NCBI GenBank assembly: GCA_036873135.1
Contig: JAPTYO010000004.1
Location: forward strand, 35,621,105 to 35,685,104
Source: Clarkia xantiana subsp. parviflora
Lineage: Eukaryota; Streptophyta; Magnoliopsida; Myrtales; Onagraceae
Direction: 5' to 3'
Length of the DNA: 64,000 bases
Of this stretch, positions 11,473 to 24,300 are shown in pieces. Below the pieces are notes generated by a model. The model had not been told where the DNA came from. It saw only the letters and a list, made by a program, of their open reading frames with translations, and searched no databases. The stretch's first letter is position 1; each line of letters opens with the position of its first letter. The position numbers and the translations under genes were made by a program.

Positions 11473-12381
11473 TACCAATGCAACAAATTAATCAAAATGA
11501 ATATGTTTTTTTAATATTAAGATTACACACATGAGTTGAATCCTGAATAACAAGTAATATTGTATTATAATTATATATATATATACATATAGATATATAT
11601 TCACAAATATTTATAAGTTACATAGATTACTCTAAATTATTAATATAATAATAATATAAATAAAAAAGAAAAAAAAAACCGTGTAAACGATGATTATTCT
11701 ACCATACTCCAAGAGTAACATGCTTTTAGTTTTTTTTATTAATATGGTGGATTTAATTGTAACATATGTAAAAGTTTAAAAGTATGAAAAAATATGAATT
11801 TTTTTAACCACACTTAATATTTGAATCATACTATTAATAATATTAATTTTTTTTCTAGTTTCACCTTTAGGACAATAAAAAAATAAAAAATAAAAGTCAA
11901 AAGTATAGTGCTCTTGGAGCATGATAAAAAGATCCGTGTAACGACGATAGTAAGTCGATTAATTAAAAGTATAAAAAACCAAATTCAACAAATCTACAAG
12001 CTGAAGGACCAAAATAAACTTGACCTTGCACTTTTCCTTAACTAACTATATACGAGTCTCTGACATTGGTGATTCGAGTCGCGAAATCAAGGTCGGGCAG
12101 GGGGCACTAAGAAACTTGAGTTGAGAGAAAAAAGCGCGCTGTGTTCTGGCGGGCGAGAGAGGGAGAGAGAGAGAGAGAGAATTCAAGGTTTTAGCTGCTG
12201 TTTCAATGGCGGTCAGGGTTTTCCCATCTCGCCACTAGTTAATCTCACAAGCTCCAACCTTACTTCAATATCACCTTCTTACTCCTGTTTGTAGAAACCC
12301 TAATTCCACCGCATTTTGGCGCAATTCTGTAGTTAGCGTCGTCCCTACGGTTGAAGTTCAATAACCTGTACGGGAGCAGCC
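11473..12381 (+). promoter_or_regulatory. AT-rich upstream region and 5' leader of the PP4R3 gene
   Basis: The first 500 bp are AT-rich with no gene. From about 12060 the sequence turns GC-richer and contains a (GA)n run (12154-12181), typical of plant 5' leaders. The ATG context is gcagccATGggc, strong for a plant start. No canonical TATA box was fixed; ctatatac at about 12047 is the nearest candidate. The transposon ending at 11455 stands less than 1 kb from the start codon. Confidence 0.4.
12154..12181. repeat. (GA)n microsatellite in the 5' leader
   Basis: A run of GA/GGGA units about 200 bp before the start codon of the PP4R3 gene. GA tracts are common in plant leaders and bind BBR/BPC-type factors in other species; here this is only suggestive. 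Confidence 0.7.
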
Positions 12382-15300
12382 ATGGGCCTGCAGGAGAAAT
12401 CAGCGGCGAACTCCAACCCGATGCAGGTCAGTTTTAATTAGCAATTTCTTTGAGGTTTTCTCTGTTGTATAGAGCTCTGGCTCTGGACAAGTTGAGTTGA
12501 GACATGCTTCTTTTAGGTTATGAAGTTTCAGACCATATCTTTTCTTTATGACAAGAGGACTACATATTATGCTTCCCTTATATGCTCTTCGGCACAGAAT
12601 TTCTTTGTTGTAGATATAGGTTTTTCGATTGGTGATATGGGTGCCGGATGTTTCTTTTTCCTTTGATGTTCGGTGCATATTACTGTATCCAGTATCTGCT
12701 GTTTAGTTCAGTACTCCACTGTACGGATGTTCTGATGTGGAACTATGCTATTAGTGTTTGGTGGATGCTACAACTTGGTAGTTGAAATTGTTATTCAATC
12801 AGTAAAGAAACGCATTACTTTCTAAATTCTAAGGTTCTAAACATTTTGGAAAGACAAAGCTTCTAAACATGTAAAAGACTCATTTAAAAATAATTTACAA
12901 AGATATGCATAGATTAAAATTGTTGTACACACAAGTTGAGCTGATAAAAAAAAGGCATACAACAACAGACGGATCATCGGAGGAGTCTCATCCAATAAAT
13001 AGTTTTATTTTCTTGCGTGGATTTTTTTTGGTGTGCTAACAACTGAGTTAAATGCTATACAGTTGAATGGTTCTATGATTGGAACTTTTAATTAACAGGT
13101 CTGCATTTAGAAGAATATTAAAGTGTTGAAAGTAAATAGTTTGGTTTCCAGTTGATATCGTGTTACTGCTACATCTGCAAGATAGTAGAGTTCTCTCATT
13201 TTCATTGATCAAATTTCAGCGTGTTAAAATGTACTGCTTGAATGAAGATGGCAAATGGGAGGATCAAGGAACTGGGCATGTAGCTGTTGACTATTTAGAG
13301 GTTTGCTTCCATGACATAAGCTTTGTTACCTGGGACTAATCTGAAAAAAGTTCAACTTTTTTGATTTTTAGACTATATATATTCTTTAGCAAATATCTGC
13401 ATCGCTGGATCTGAATTAAATGCTAATACAGAGATCAGAAGATCTGGGTTTGTTCGTAATTAGTGCGGAAGAGAATGAGACTTTGCTCATGCACCGTATC
13501 AGATCAGAAGATATCTATAGGAAACAAGAAGGTCATTCTTATTTCTTAAGTAATAACTTAATGGGTTTACTGTTTATCTCTCCTTGAAGAAAATGTTTGT
13601 GTTAATAAATGATCTTTACCCATGCTCAGACTCCATCATTTCTTGGAGAGACCCTGAGTATGCCACAGAGTTGGCCCTTAGTTTTCAAGAGCCAGCCGGG
13701 TGTTCTTATATATGGTAGCAACTTTCATATCTATTTTCTTACATTGGTCTTTGTTCTATTTTAATCTCTTTAGTTGCTAATCCATTTTATTTTATTTCTC
13801 ATTATTATATCCAGGGAAAACATTGCTAATGTGCAAAGGAACCTGCAGTTTAGTAATCTTAACAGTAAGTGACTATCTTAGCTGTCGTCTCCCATTGCTT
13901 CATGGAAGTTCTGTGCACCATCATGGCCTTTAATTAATATTAACCATTTGATGCATCTTGTAATATCTGTATGTTGATTTAATGACTTATCTATAAAACT
14001 TCTTGCAACATCGCACTTAAGGCTTATACTTGTAGGGTGTGCTATTCTTGATGTGTTTTGGGCCATTTTGTATGTTTCATTTTTGCCATTTGTTATCTGG
14101 GGTTACTTGGATTCTCTCTTCATTTTTTGTCTCATTTCCCCTGTGTTGTGCCTTTTGTGATTTCTGGGTGCCTAATTAATGATACAATGACCCTTTTAAA
14201 AATGAAAAAGGTTTTTACTTGTACAATGGAATTGGAAAATTTTAAAAGGTATCTTTTTTAAGGGGTGTCAAATTCATTGAGCCTGCTCAGAGGACACTTG
14301 AATAATGAAAGTATGGTCAAACTCTCTTTTAAGTTTTTATTGATGGGAAGGGTGTAGTTTGTTTTGTTTTTCTTGTTGCATGATGGTGGAATGCTGCTGC
14401 ATTATGTTGATAGCTGTTGCTGGAGCCTCTAACTTCTCAAAAAACCTATGCTCTTAAAGAGAAGTATTTATACAAAAATATTCCTTTATCCAGGCATTGA
14501 ACCTACACCTAGGATGACATGTTCGCTAGATTAGACTAGACATGTACATGTTGGTACGCTAATGCCAGCATATGGGGTTTGAATGTTCTCATGGATAGAA
14601 TAAACTTACTTGAATGTCTTGAATGGTTTCCCTTTTGATTTTCTTGAGTTCACCCTCTTGGTGTTCCTAATAATATCCTTAACTTTAACATTAAAAAGTT
14701 GTTCATAAGTCTGGACAGGTTATTTTTTATTCCTTTACTCAGTCCATAGCCATTCATAAACACTGTAGTTTAGCATTGCTGCTGAACGTTTACTTCTGTT
14801 ACGCAGTGGATTATGTTCGTGGCATCACTATCAATAGTTGGCCTTACATTGCAAGTAATTGACTTTAACTGATTAACTATTCAGCGTTTGAATTATTTCC
14901 TCCCAACAGGCGATACATTTCACAGTGTGCAGAGTGACTTGAGGGACTTGCCTGCAGTTGAGTTATCCACCCTTCCACTGATACACAAGGTTCAAATTGA
15001 TAGCCCTGCCTCCTTTTTCTTTTCAGTTTCACTACTGGTACCTAATGGACGTTGACATTGCATGAGCTTAATAAAGAGAATGAAAGAAGTAGTTAGTATT
15101 TTACTCGGTGGTAATGTTTGTCGGAAAATGTGTTAAAAGTTACACTGGTTGTAATACTTGTTCTCTAGTTCTTTTATCTGATTTGAATTATAGATGTAAT
15201 TTATAGCCTAAACCATGTCCCTTGATCATCCCAACCCGGATTCCTTGTAGGCATTTGAATGGTAAAGATGAATAATCAATGAAGATAAATTTTACCAAGT

Positions 15301-18300
15301 TGTCAAAACTAGTATAGAGGACCGATAAACATGTTAGCATGTCTGTGAATTTTTTTCCTGTAGTTGTTTTTATTTTCCCTTCTTTCTCGTAAATGTGTTA
15401 GCTCTCCCTAGGTGCATTACTGATGATATATATTTATTTATAGATCTCAACCTTTGACATTAAAAAAAAAGCTAAAAAAAGTAATCGTCTATCATAAGTT
15501 TTCTCGAAGGCACATATCTAAATCGTAGTATCATCTAGCTTATCTTTTCACCTTTCTAGCTATGGAAATTCCGGGAGACATTATTTGGATGGTCCGTGAG
15601 GCTGTCTTTTGAAGGGTTTTGAGAAAAAGAGGTCCTGAAGATGTCATTTTAATTTCTCATGTGATATATTGAGATAGAAAACTTCTGCATTTGCAGTTGC
15701 TCAGATTAATTTGTCAAAATTCGGACCATTCTGATTGGGAATGTGAATCAACAACAATTTCTAGCTGAATTCTTGCAAATTTTCTGTCCGGAGAAGGTTT
15801 TAAGGCCAGTAGTATCTAGAATAATACCATAATATATTGAAAAAGGTGTTTGGATAGAAGAAGTCTTATCTTTCAAGAGTAGACTGCTCACCATGATTAA
15901 ACTTGTTTTCACGGATTTGCCGATTTACTTTATGCCTCTCTTGCCCATACTCAGAGGGGTTGTGAAGAATTTACATCTATCTAGTACACGATAGATTTGA
16001 GGGGAAAATACAATAGACAGTTGAAATTTCAGTAAGGCGGAGTGTAGTGCAACAACTGATGCAAATTGGAGGTTTTTGTGGGTCACAATTGTTTAATGAG
16101 GCATTGTTTGTGAACTGGCTAAGGAGTTGGATACGAAGCAACATCACTAATACAGAGGATTATTGTATCTTCACACGGTGATTATGAATGAAGAACAGAA
16201 GAAGTGAATTCCCTTGTGGTTTTTGAGTTTGGGAGCATAATCTTGCCAAATCTATGAGTGTACATGAATTTCTTTTTTGGCCAAAAAAAAGTACATGAAT
16301 TTCTTTGGAAATACTGGAGAATTAGCTTTTGCCACGACAGTCTAGTGATACCTATCTAGCAATCCTATTCAATTCCCCGACTCTTTTATTGAAGTATGAA
16401 ACCAAGAGTCAATGTTCCCAATAGCTGGAAGATAGAGAAGGTGGTGTTGGAGGATAATTTTTTTAAGAATGCCTAAGCTGAAAGCTTTGATCATCTGCTG
16501 TTTTTTTGAAGCTCTAGTAGGGTACCCTAAGTTTAGCATGGAGAAGGGGACCAACTTGGAAGGAAAGTAACTATGGAGTTTATATAGTTAATATAGTTAC
16601 TGGTATTTGCTGAAGGGTACATCTCTCTGAAGTAGAAGGGGTTTCCATGGACCCTGCCCACTTGGTAATCCCAGAAGCCTTGGTTTATATTGGTTATTCA
16701 CTGTTTCTTTTGCTGGTGGTACTGTCCTATCTAGATAATATCTATAAAATCTTATTAGGGTAATTATATTAGGAGATTGAAAAATATCTTTAGATTTAAA
16801 TAATATGTGTATACTTTAGAATATATCTTTATGGGGACAAGTCCGCCAAAGAATCGTCGACTCCGATACCAAGTTGATCGTGCTCAGATTTTGGGAAGCT
16901 TGGACAAGGAAAGTATCTGAAAATAGGGAAGCTAACTCTTCCTAATCAACCCTAATCTATCTTGGAGGGTAAGATTAATTGTTGGAAGCTTGATTTATTT
17001 CATTGGTAGCTACTACTATATATGGGGATTACAAGAATCCTAGAGATATAAAATTATAAACTATATATTCTAAGATATAAAATATATTTTAAATATATTA
17101 TTTAACCTAAAGATTATGTCCTTAATATATATTATTAAAACTTTATAGATATTATATTCTAGCCACTAGAATCGGCCCATAACAGCAGGCTGATGTAAAA
17201 TTGGTTAACCATCTCCTGCTCGATTTCTGGTGAACTCGGAGGCTCTATTTTTGAAGCTTTCATTATGATCAGAGTATAGACTGGGTTACTGCAGCCTCCG
17301 TTGATTGTAAATTGAAGCATTTCAGTATAGTAGGCACAAAAGCTGGCTTCTTCGAGCGATGGCAGGATTATAATTTATAAGGACTACACTTTTCTTAGTA
17401 GTTGAGTTGTTAATATCATCAATAAGTCACCAAGATGGTGCAAGTACAAAGTAGGAGGTAGCAAAAGATGCACATAGAAGGATCATGAACCTGCAATAAT
17501 ATCTAGTGTCCATGAACATCAGGAACGAGATAAAGTTTATGACGTGTTTCAACGATTTCATAGTGTTCTCTAAGTTGCAAATCCAAATGTTTTATTCTTG
17601 TATATTAGTATTCTGATCTATTTTGTCTCTAATTCTTTTATTAGCTTTAATCTCAATTTATTTTAAACCCCTCTAGATATCCATTAATTATATGGTACTT
17701 AACTCTTGAGTTGTGGGGTAAATAATAAAACGAAGGTCCTAGGAATTAGGAAAATGACGTAAGAGAAGTGAGCTTTGATTAGTACGTGTACTTTTCATCT
17801 GAAATAAGTATTTTAACGATTACAAATTACATTTCTGGAGTTCAGATGGTTGTTGAAAGTGGAATTGCCGATCAGATGCGGCTGACGGAGCTTGTACTGA
17901 ATGAAGTAAGTTTTCCTTTTCACACAAGTTATGGTTATGATGTTCCTAATTTTTTTTCTACCCTCATGCATTTGTAAAAGTTTTGTGATATACATATGGC
18001 TGTCATTGAACTATAAGGGACTAACCCCTTTATTATTATTTTTTCCGGCCAAATGCCCCTTTTATTTTCGAGTTTAGTTTCTTTTGCATGTCGTCACCCA
18101 TAAATGAGTATGTGGACCAAGTTACTCGGCTCCACTTTCTTGATATATATTGCGGACCAACTACCAAGTATCGCTTTCCTATTCTAACTTACATGGAGAT
18201 GTATGTGTGATATGAATAATGGGCTTTATTGATTAGGACTCAAGGACTTTGGGTTGCATTCCTTGCTTTGACGGGTATTTGTTTCGTCTCTGTAGAATCT

Positions 18301-21300
18301 CTAAAAAAAGAGCTCACAGCTATGCACAGTATTGACTATTGATTCAAGCAGATAAAAATAAGAGCATGTTCATCTCCATTTTACTCTCTCGGTTTTTTGG
18401 ACTACTTGAACAGAGAAGCTTTTGAGGGAGTTGAATCTGATGATGTCACTTTTTTTTCAATAGATGGGTTAGACTTAGACTTGTTGATTTCTGCTATAGG
18501 GGGCTATTTAGATTTTAGATGGGATTTAATTTTTTTCATAGACACCTTAGACTCCTAGGGCGTGCAAGAATCCTCTACTGCATGTGTTGTGTGTGTGTAT
18601 CCTGCACTTTTTTGGTGCCTATTAGTGAAATTACTACCTTCATCACTAAAAGAAGAAGTTAGGACCTATATCCAATCAAAAAGTTTCAGCTAAGGACTCT
18701 TTATATTTATATATGGGTATTTGCCAATGTCTCTCTCTCTCTGTTCTAATGGATAGGTACTCAGCACCTGCCTTAATTCAACTGGACTTCAACAATAACA
18801 CTTTTCAGTTCACATGCATATGGTCGTACCTCTTAACAATTTGCAAAACTTGACACGAGGTGTATTTGCATTCTTGAAACTGGGGCGGGTAACCTATATT
18901 GTAACCTATATTGATCATTAACATATGGGCAATACACTAACCTTAACATGGCTGTGAATTTTTGCACCTTTGCTGATGCACATGGTGTTTGCTTCTTCAG
19001 TAGCATAGGAATAGGCTCTGATGCCATGTGATATTAAATTACAGACTTTGTGAGTACGACTAACCCATAGTCTACCCAGAAGATTAAGCTAATAGGTGGT
19101 TGAAGTGTTACACCTGTATTCCCGTGGATGGACCCTTACTCCCATGTTATAGTTTTGTTTTTCATTGTTTAGCCAATGCATTACTCAATGACTTGAAGCC
19201 TGGAAGCATGATTACCTACTCCTGATTTGAATCTTAGAATATAATTGATACATTTCTCGTCATTTCTGAAGTTATTAGATCTCCTTAACAACGGTCTTCT
19301 GATAATGCAGCAAGACTTTTTCCGGAAGTTGATGGGAGTATTCCGAATTTGTGAAGACCTTGATAATCTAGATGGTCTTCACATGATATTTAGAATAGTC
19401 AAAGGAATAAGTGAGTACTTCTGTATTCTCCCTTTCCAGCTTGTATGAAAAAAATACCTTGCTCATTCTCTTTTTTTTGTTCACTTGCAGTCTTACTCAA
19501 CAGCCCTCAGATCTTTGATAAAATTTTTGGGGATGAGCTGGTTTTGGATATCATTGGTTCTCTTGAGTGTAAGTGTCGATGACTATTTTCTTCTAATGAT
19601 GATTGTTAGACAAAAATTTCTATATAGACACGCTATGAATCTTCCTGTAGTACTTAATGGTGTATTGTTGTTTTTCATTCTTCTAATGAATGTTGAGGTG
19701 ACTTAATATTATTACCTTTATATGGTTTATTTATCATGATCCTGTTGAACTGATTTCCCGATTTGTACTCCTGAATTGTCTATGCATTGTATTTAGTCAG
19801 TTTGATTTAGTGTTTTTAAGTAGGCTCCATTGGTTCGATATTAAGTGTTTATAAACCCTGTGAATCTGGCATTGCCTTGGGAGAATGGTATATAGTTCAA
19901 ATCTGTCTTATTGAATCCGAGCTGGATAATTTTTCACCTTTATTGGAGAGAGGCCTGTGCATCTTAGAAATGAAATGTCTACTATATAATATATTTAGTT
20001 AGTCCATGCTGATTATTGCTTCTTTGATCACATGGAGTTATTTATTAGACTCTGTTATAAGTCTCTCTGTTGAGCTTATTAGAAATGTGAATTAGCATGC
20101 TGGCAGTCAACCTTGTGAATGATATATCACTAGCATTTGACATCTCTTAACATCAATAAATTGTTTGCAGATGATCCTGAGGCTTCACAAGTTCAACATC
20201 ACCGGAACTTTTTGAAGGAACATGTTGTCTTTAAGGAGGTAAGAGATAACACACGTCTTTCCCATTGATACTTGGAAGAAATGACTCGAGGGTTAGAGGT
20301 TTCATAGGTGCATATCCTTTTTCTTCTGCCTTTTAATGAAAGAATAATTATCTGCAGGCAATTCCAATTAAAGACCCAACTGTGCTGTCAAAAATACATC
20401 AGACATATCGAGTTGGTTTCTTAAAGGTTTGGATTTGTTTCCCGAACATGGTATCTCTTTTTACCTCGTCGGAATGCTAGTCTCTTTCTCTAATTTGCCT
20501 TATCTGGTTTAGGATATTGTATTGGCTAGAGTTCTAGACGATTCTACTGTTGCAAATCTCAATTCCATTATTCATGGGAATAATGCTGTTGTAAGTGAAT
20601 GCTCTTTTTATTCCAGTATTTTATTACCTGACCCGTTGAAGTATTCTCTTACCATAAGTGTTTTTTGTTGTTGTTGTAGGTTGTTTCTTTATTAAAGGAT
20701 GACAGCACCTTTATTCAGGAATTATTTGCAAGATTGCGGTCACCTACAACTTCGCCAGAATCAAAGAAAAATTTGGTAATTGTTTGATCCTCTTTTCATT
20801 TTGGGCATTGGCCATGATTACTGTTCAACTATTTAGATTGTTTTCTTTTATTTTTATTCGAGTACAATACTTGGTTTTTAAACTGCAAGTGCCAGTCTCC
20901 GCTTTTCAATTTCCTTTCTCCTATATTCCAGTTAAAAAATATATTTTTATTATTATATGCGCCTTTAATGACAAATTAATATTTATGCAAGGGTCTAGAG
21001 TTTTAATTGTAATATCTTTGACTGATTTTTTTTTTCTGAAACTGTTACTTATTTGGTTGTCTCTTGATGAATTTACAATCAATGTAGGTATATTTCTTGC
21101 ATGATTTTTGTAATTTAAGCAAGAGCCTGCAGATGGTTCAACAACTCCGGCTATTTAGGTACGTAATCTCTAACGAGGGTGCAAAGCATATCATCTTGTA
21201 TCCTGTCTACTTTCCAATATAAGATGAATCCCTTTTTACTCATGCATCCTTTGATGAAGTTGTTGATCATCATATAGGGATCTGACAAACGAGGGCATTT

Positions 21301-24300
21301 TTGATATCCTGAAGGATACGTTGCAGAGTCAAGACAAAAGGCTGGTATTAACTGGGTAAGCTAATGCTGGATATTCGTTTTAGATGATATCTGCTATTAT
21401 CTCTTCCTCTGCCTTTCCCATTGTAATCAAATCGGTGACTGGCTTTGCTTTTGCTTTTTTGGTGACTCACTTTGTAATATGTGCTACTTCGGTTAATGCA
21501 GGACAGATATTCTTATGCTTTTCCAAAGTCAGGATCCAAATCTTCTACGTTCTTATGTTGTTCGAACAGAAGGAACCTCACTCCTTGGGCTTCTGGTATG
21601 GCTCTTAATAATTTATGTAGTGTTTTTAATTAGCGAAGTTCTGCAAATATGATGACTATTGTCACTATACAATCTAGAGAGACCAGATAGCAGTCAACCT
21701 TAGAGTTGACCATACACTGTCTATTTATACAAGATGCAGGAGCTATTTGGATGATTTCTCTAGCATCTTGTAAACCTGTAGTTAGCCAATAGGTCTTCTT
21801 GCTCATGCTAAAAGTGCTATTTTTTTTTTTTTACATTTGCAATGAGTGACTAGGAGTAATTTACGAAAAACTCAAGTAAAAAGCTGGAAATTGATGGCTT
21901 TAGATGAAGCTTCCTATTAGATGGAATATTTGCTTTGTAAGCATCGAAAATGCGTTGAAATTCTGAATCTAGGTCTGAAGTGAGTTCTAATAATGGAACA
22001 TTCTAGAAAGTAGAAACCTGCCTTGGAGTTGTATTCTAGACTTCTAGTGACAGTCAATGAATTTACTGAGGTAATTGGCGTGCATATGCTAAGGACAAAT
22101 AAGACTGTAGGCCCTTGAATTGACCTAAGCTCTTACAGCATCATCTAGTTTAGACATGCTGTTTGCATCCAGTTGGATTGCTCTTGTCAAGTGGGTTAGA
22201 TTATCTCTGGCCCTAAATGGGTTAGATTTCATTGTGGATGTAAAAGAGTAAGAGAGTATAGAGATTACCTTAGTCACCTTAATCAGCCAAAATGCAGAAG
22301 GGTTTATGATATAGCATAATCATATATTAAATGCAGAAGGGTTTATGATATAGCATAATCATATATTTACTAAGGTAAGATTCACATATGGCAATAGCTA
22401 GCATATATGGAAATAGCTATGTTGCTATATTTCTTAACACTCCTCCTTAAGTTAAGTTGGAGCATAGATGTTAATCACGCCCAACTTGTTATAGAGGTAC
22501 CCAACTCGAGAACCGCCAATGCCTTTGGAAACAAATTAGCCAATTGTTCTCCACTCCTCACATATCCTGTGGAACTCAAGTTCTCTTCAATCTTTTCACG
22601 AATAAAGAGCAGCTTGATTATCACACCAGAGCTTAGCCGTTCTTACAGGCTTCAAGCCACTCTCATCCATTAGATGATGTATCCATAGAATCTCACATAA
22701 AGAATCTGCCATAGCCCTGTAGTCTGACTCAGCACTAGATCGAGACACTACCGTCTGCTTTTTACTTTTCAGGAAACTAGATGTCCTCCAACGAACATAC
22801 AATATCCTGTAATAGACCTCCTATCAACCTTGGAACCCGCCCAATCGGCATTTGCAAAACATCAGTTCGAGTGTGTCCAATATCCTGATATAATATGCCC
22901 AACCCTGGAGCTTTCTTCAAGTAACACAAATGTGTTCCAAGACTGCCCAGTGATTGACTGTTGGAGCAGACATGAACTGACTCACAACACCCACTGCATA
23001 TGCAATATCTGGACGACTGACTGTAGGGTAGTTCAGTTTCCCTACTAGTCTTATGTACCTTTCGGGATCATCAAATAAGCTGCTATCATCTTTCATCAGT
23101 TGAGTCTTTGGAGCTATAGGAGTACTAGATGGTTTGACTCTTATTTTTCCACTTTCTTCAAGTAAATCAATCACATACTTCCTCTGCGACAAAAATATTC
23201 ATTTTTTACTTGTAACTTCCAACCTTAAGAAGTATTTCAACGGGCCCAAATCCTTTGTGCTGAATCTTGTATGAATGAATGACTTAAGATCAGCGATCCC
23301 AGTGTGGTCATCTCCTGTAATGACAATATCATCAACATAGACGACAAGAAAGATAATACCAGATGCTGACTGTTTGAAAAATACTGAGTGATCACACTTG
23401 CTTCTCCGCAATCCAAATTTTACGACCACCTCACTAAATTTTCCAAATCAGTCACGAGGACTCTGTTTTCAGCCCATACAAAGATTTCTTCAGACGACAT
23501 ACTTTCCCACGACATACTTTCCCATTCTCCCCCTGAGCAACAAACCCGGGTGGTTGCTCCATATATACCTCTTCCTACAGCTTACCATGAAGAAAAGCAT
23601 TCTTGATATCTAACCGAACAGCCAGTGCCTAGATGCAGCAAGAGAAATAAACAGACGAACATAAGTAAGCTCTGCCACATGAGAAAAAGTGTCTGAGTAG
23701 TCCACACAATATGTTTGTGCATACCCCTTAGAACAAGACGGACTTTAAGGCGAGCCACCGAGCCATCTGTATTATACTTGACTAAAAAGACCCACTTACA
23801 CTCGACAACCCTTTTTCCTTCAGTTAATTCCACCAAATCCCATGTGTAATTTGCATCCAAAGCAGTCATTTTCTCAATCATAGCGTCACTCCATCCAGAA
23901 TGACTTAGTGTCTCAACGGATTTGAGTACATATACCGAGTCAATTTTTGCAATTAAGGAGCTAGTTACTGAGGATAAGTGAGCATATGAGACGTAATTAG
24001 CAATATGATAGGACGATTGAGGAATTGTACATTGACGTTTACCTTTACAAAGGGCGGGTAGATAATAATAGTTGGGAGATCATCGGATGGTGTCTTCGTG
24101 AAGATCAGCAGATGGTGTGTCGTCGGGATGATCAACATATGGTGTATCATCGGGAAGATCAACATATGGTCTGTCAGCAAGTAGATTAGATGACGACGAC
24201 ACTGGTGAAAGACATGTATCATATTCTTCGCTCTTCTCAAGTAAACCTAGAGGACATGTGGCTGAGGCAAGGGTGCAAACAGGGGTGGCGAACCTCGCAA

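Noticed and set aside
19013..19033. GGCTCTGATGCCATGTGATAT, like a minus-strand primer site next to an LTR end
   Set aside because: Only the primer-site-like word is visible; no LTR partner or coding remnant could be shown in intron 7. It may be a very old fragment.
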